A stretch of 8,020 nt of DNA from Dehalococcoidia bacterium (GTDB taxonomy: Bacteria; Chloroflexota; Dehalococcoidia; GIF9; AB-539-J10). Under the pieces are notes generated by a model that was not told the origin of the DNA, did not search any database, and worked only from the letters and a program-made list of their open reading frames with translations. Location of the stretch: assembly GCA_030602865.1 (NCBI GenBank), contig JAUVYX010000032.1, forward strand, positions 1 through 8,020, written 5' to 3'. Shown one piece after another: positions 6,712 through 8,020 of this stretch (the stretch's first letter is position 1; each line of letters starts with the position of its first letter). The position numbers and the translations under genes were made by a program.

Positions 6712-6744
6712 TCATTTTCGTTGTTTTTTATGAGATATTGACAA
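6705..6744. repeat. Inverted half-sites TTGTCAAT / ATTGACAA overlapping the dctP -35, possible operator
   Basis: TTGTCAAT (6705-6712) and its exact reverse complement (6737-6744) have centres 32 bases apart, about three helical turns. The first contains the -35 box of the dctP promoter. The geometry would suit a dimeric regulator acting across the promoter, but 8-bp arms in AT-rich DNA can arise by chance. Confidence 0.35.
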
Positions 6745-6793
6745 GTTCACCAGATTCCCCTCCGATAACTGACTTGGAACAGGCATAATAATA

Positions 6794-6825
6794 TTGACTT
6801 CTCTTCAGAGATAAATTGGTATAAA
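6794..6825 (+). promoter_or_regulatory. Extended -10 promoter directly before the epimerase remnant
   Basis: TGGTATAAA (6817-6825) is an extended -10 element. TTGACT (6794-6799) lies upstream at a 20-base spacing, longer than ideal. Transcription would begin around 6831-6833, only 2-4 bases before ATG 6835, and no Shine-Dalgarno site exists, so the transcript would be leaderless. Confidence 0.5.
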
Positions 6826-6834
6826 ATTACTGCC

Positions 6835-7056
6835 ATGGATTTAACTTCTCAACAAAACCACGGGAAAAATGTTCTGGTTACCGGTGGTGCTGGGTTTACA
6901 GGTTCTCATTTAACACATGAATTACTGCATCGTGGTTATCAGGTAACCGTGCTTGACAACCTTTCTACTGGAAAAATGGAAAACATAGCCGGCCTGCTTG
7001 GTAATGAGGCTTCGGACAGTAAAAGTGCATGTGAAATAAACTTTATTCAGGAATAG
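6835..7056 (+). pseudogene. Truncated NAD-dependent epimerase/dehydratase (extended SDR) remnant
   Basis: The 73 residues begin with the N-terminus of a nucleotide-sugar epimerase. [16 protein letters not shown] contains the Rossmann dinucleotide motif G-x-x-G-x-x-G (G17, G20, G23), followed by the second strand [11 protein letters not shown] (38-48), whose aspartate binds the adenosine ribose of NAD. Members such as UDP-glucose 4-epimerase run to about 310-340 residues with a catalytic Y-x-x-x-K near 150. Here the reading frame stops soon after NFIQE, where family members continue into a G-D-I/V-R-D segment, and no epimerase sequence is recognisable in the bases after the stop. The catalytic domain is absent. 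The fragment could make a lone Rossmann half-domain, but loss by deletion is the simpler reading. Its promoter looks intact. Confidence 0.8.
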
Positions 7057-7075
7057 ATTCTAAATAGCAAATAGC

Positions 7076-7105
7076 TTGAAGTTAGATGCGGAATAAATTT
7101 AGAAT
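7076..7105 (+). promoter_or_regulatory. Candidate promoter of the HepT-like gene
   Basis: TTGAAG (7076-7081) and TAGAAT (7100-7105) are 18 bases apart. Transcription would begin near 7112, 5 bases before ATG 7117. There is no Shine-Dalgarno sequence, so translation would be effectively leaderless. Confidence 0.45.
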
Positions 7106-7116
7106 GTAATACGCAA

Positions 7117-7575
7117 ATGAGCAAGACATATATCCAGAGTAAGCTCGAAACAATACCTGAAAGTATCGATAGCTTGGAGTTCCTGCAGGAAAGGAAATTC
7201 CAGGAAGTATACTTCGATTTTCATAATATCGAGTCTACTCTTTACAAATTACAGACTGCAATTCTATCACTCATCGATATTGGAAGATATATCATTGCCA
7301 CATTAGGCCTAAATAAACCGAGTTTCAATGCAGACATCATCAAAATACTGGTAGAAGCTGGATTCATTAATGCTCAAGAGCAGGAGCGTTACACTAATAC
7401 GTTGCAACTTAAAAATCAACCAGATCATTTAAATAAAACCTTTGGTATGGATATATTTTACGATATGATTCAAGAAGAGATTCATGATATTCGAATGCTT
7501 TATCAGACATTTTACGATATTATCGAAACACATATTGATAGTGATGTGACCGTTAATACCCACCGTAGTTTGTAA
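7117..7575 (+). CDS. HepT-like (DUF86/HEPN) protein with degenerate active site, no MNT partner
   Basis: This 152-residue, mostly helical soluble protein resembles HepT, the HEPN ribonuclease-toxin fold found beside MNT nucleotidyltransferase antitoxins. The diagnostic stretch is LYKLQTAILSLIDIGRYIIATLG (42-64), matching the family's A-I-x-x-x-I-D-I-G-x-x-I-I helix, followed by the NKPSFNADIIKILVEAGFI segment (66-84). The catalytic motif R-x4-H-x-Y normally reads R-N-x-x-x-H-x-Y. Here the corresponding stretch is K99-N-Q-P-D-H104-L-N106, so the arginine is lysine and the tyrosine that MntA adenylylates is asparagine. No nucleotidyltransferase gene is next to it: an epimerase remnant lies upstream and dxr downstream. 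It is probably a decayed or repurposed solitary HEPN protein rather than an active toxin. The coding region is noticeably AT-rich compared with the genes to the left, consistent with acquired DNA. The family call rests on short motifs. Confidence 0.7.
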   Translation: MSKTYIQSKLETIPESIDSLEFLQERKFQEVYFDFHNIESTLYKLQTAILSLIDIGRYIIATLGLNKPSFNADIIKILVEAGFINAQEQERYTNTLQLKNQPDHLNKTFGMDIFYDMIQEEIHDIRMLYQTFYDIIETHIDSDVTVNTHRSL

Positions 7576-7651
7576 ATATTCAATTATCTCTTCTACTTTT
7601 CCCGCTGTTCTCTAACTGAGGTGGACCCCATTTTCTTTATGTTTACTAACT

Positions 7652-7674
7652 AACTTCTCCATGCGAAGTTTTAT
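7652..7674 (+). terminator. Weak terminator-like hairpin after the HepT-like gene
   Basis: AACTTC (7652-7657) pairs with GAAGTT (7665-7670) around a 7-base loop and is followed by TTAT. The stem is only 6 bp and AT-rich, so termination here would be weak. Confidence 0.25.
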
Positions 7675-7703
7675 CCCGAATACTCTACTCAAGATTATCC
7701 AGC

Positions 7704-7733
7704 TTGAATACGAATACAGATATAAGCGATAAT
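7704..7733 (+). promoter_or_regulatory. Candidate promoter of dxr giving a leaderless transcript
   Basis: TTGAAT (7704-7709) and GATAAT (7728-7733) are 18 bases apart. The predicted transcript start coincides with the dxr ATG at 7741. No Shine-Dalgarno site precedes that ATG, and an in-frame TAA at 7723-7725 rules out a start farther upstream of it. Confidence 0.5.
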
Positions 7734-7740
7734 ATGCGAT

Positions 7741-8020
7741 ATGGTTGATATAGCAAAAAATGTAGTCATACTGGGTTCAACCGGCTCTATAGGGCGACAG
7801 ACTTTAGAAGTTATTCGCGCACTGAGCCCTGCATTTAGGGTAACAGGCCTTGCCGCCGGCAAAAATATCAAGCTTCTGAAAGAACAGATTGAAGAGTTTA
7901 AACCTGAGATGGTTTATTCCCAGGCAAAGCTCGACACGGAATGCAGCAGCAAGTTCGTTTCTATTGAGCAAATGGCAAGTGACAACGAAGCAGATATAGT
8001 TGTCGTGGCAACTTCAGGGA
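7741..8020 (+). CDS. dxr: 1-deoxy-D-xylulose 5-phosphate reductoisomerase, N-terminal part
   Basis: The first 93 residues of DXR (IspC) lie in the window; full-length enzymes have about 380-400, so roughly three quarters is cut off by the window edge. DXR rearranges and reduces 1-deoxy-D-xylulose 5-phosphate to 2-C-methyl-D-erythritol 4-phosphate with NADPH, the committed step of the MEP isoprenoid pathway in the cytoplasm. The N-terminal NADPH-binding signature [18 protein letters not shown] is intact, with G12, S13, T14, G15, S16, I17 and G18. The second conserved stretch [11 protein letters not shown] (36-46) follows, then IVVVATSG (86-93) at the edge, where the domain contacts the nicotinamide side. 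The only usable ATG after the in-frame stop at 7723-7725 is 7741. This core gene marks the likely return to the stable chromosome to the right of the transport and demethylation block. Confidence 0.93.
   Translation, partial: MVDIAKNVVILGSTGSIGRQTLEVIRALSPAFRVTGLAAGKNIKLLKEQIEEFKPEMVYSQAKLDTECSSKFVSIEQMASDNEADIVVVATSG

Noticed and set aside
6738..6769. + strand promoter TTGACA...GATAAC before the epimerase remnant
   Set aside because: The spacing is 20 bases, the -10 is poor, and the extended -10 at 6817-6825 is a better candidate.
7614..7640. TGAGGTGGACCCCATTTTCT resembling the terminal inverted repeat of an IS3-like element
   Set aside because: No matching opposite end and no transposase fragment are visible in the window; a search against an insertion sequence collection would decide.

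Overview
The window reads as a piece of an anaerobic bacterial chromosome, probably from a metagenome or a poorly characterised lineage. Corrinoid-dependent methyl transfer, a LarA-family protein, TRAP transporters and a bacterial lipoprotein occur together here, which resembles the catabolic repertoire of non-dehalogenating Dehalococcoidia (Chloroflexota) or similar anaerobes. That placement is inference from gene content; no phylogenetic marker is complete.

Left and centre (1-3475, + strand): the window opens in the last 25 codons of a TRAP large permease (dctM). After about 60 bases comes a LarA-like (DUF2088) nickel-pincer racemase/epimerase homologue, closed by a good intrinsic terminator. 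A second + strand unit follows: a methyltransferase-type corrinoid protein, then a URO-D-superfamily methyltransferase-like protein whose start lies 5 bases past the corrinoid stop. This is the standard pairing of a corrinoid carrier with a methyltransferase. A 16-bp perfect hairpin closes the unit.

Centre-right (3523-6711, - strand): a complete TRAP operon, dctP-dctQ-dctM, runs convergently towards that hairpin. A near-ideal sigma70 promoter (TTGACA, 16 bases, TATAAT) with a leader of about 120 bases precedes it. The binding protein is a lipoprotein resembling the TakP (2-oxo acid) and lactate-binding branch. The two permeases, at the left edge and here, share a C-terminal signature, so two related TRAP systems flank the LarA/corrinoid/methyltransferase genes. 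A plausible reading is uptake of 2-hydroxy, 2-oxo or methoxylated carboxylates, stereochemical conversion by the LarA homologue, and methyl transfer to corrinoid. No substrate can be assigned from sequence.

The most unexpected structure is a perfect 17-bp inverted repeat with a 5-base loop inside codons 11-23 of dctQ, directly after the dctP/dctQ junction.

Right (6745-8020, + strand): the style changes. DNA is visibly more AT-rich, genes lack Shine-Dalgarno sequences, and each has a -10-like element so close to its ATG that leaderless transcripts are likely. It holds a truncated NAD-dependent epimerase remnant, a solitary HepT/HEPN-like protein with degenerate catalytic and modification residues, and the start of dxr (ispC) of the MEP isoprenoid pathway. 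This looks like the edge between an accessory catabolic block and the core chromosome.
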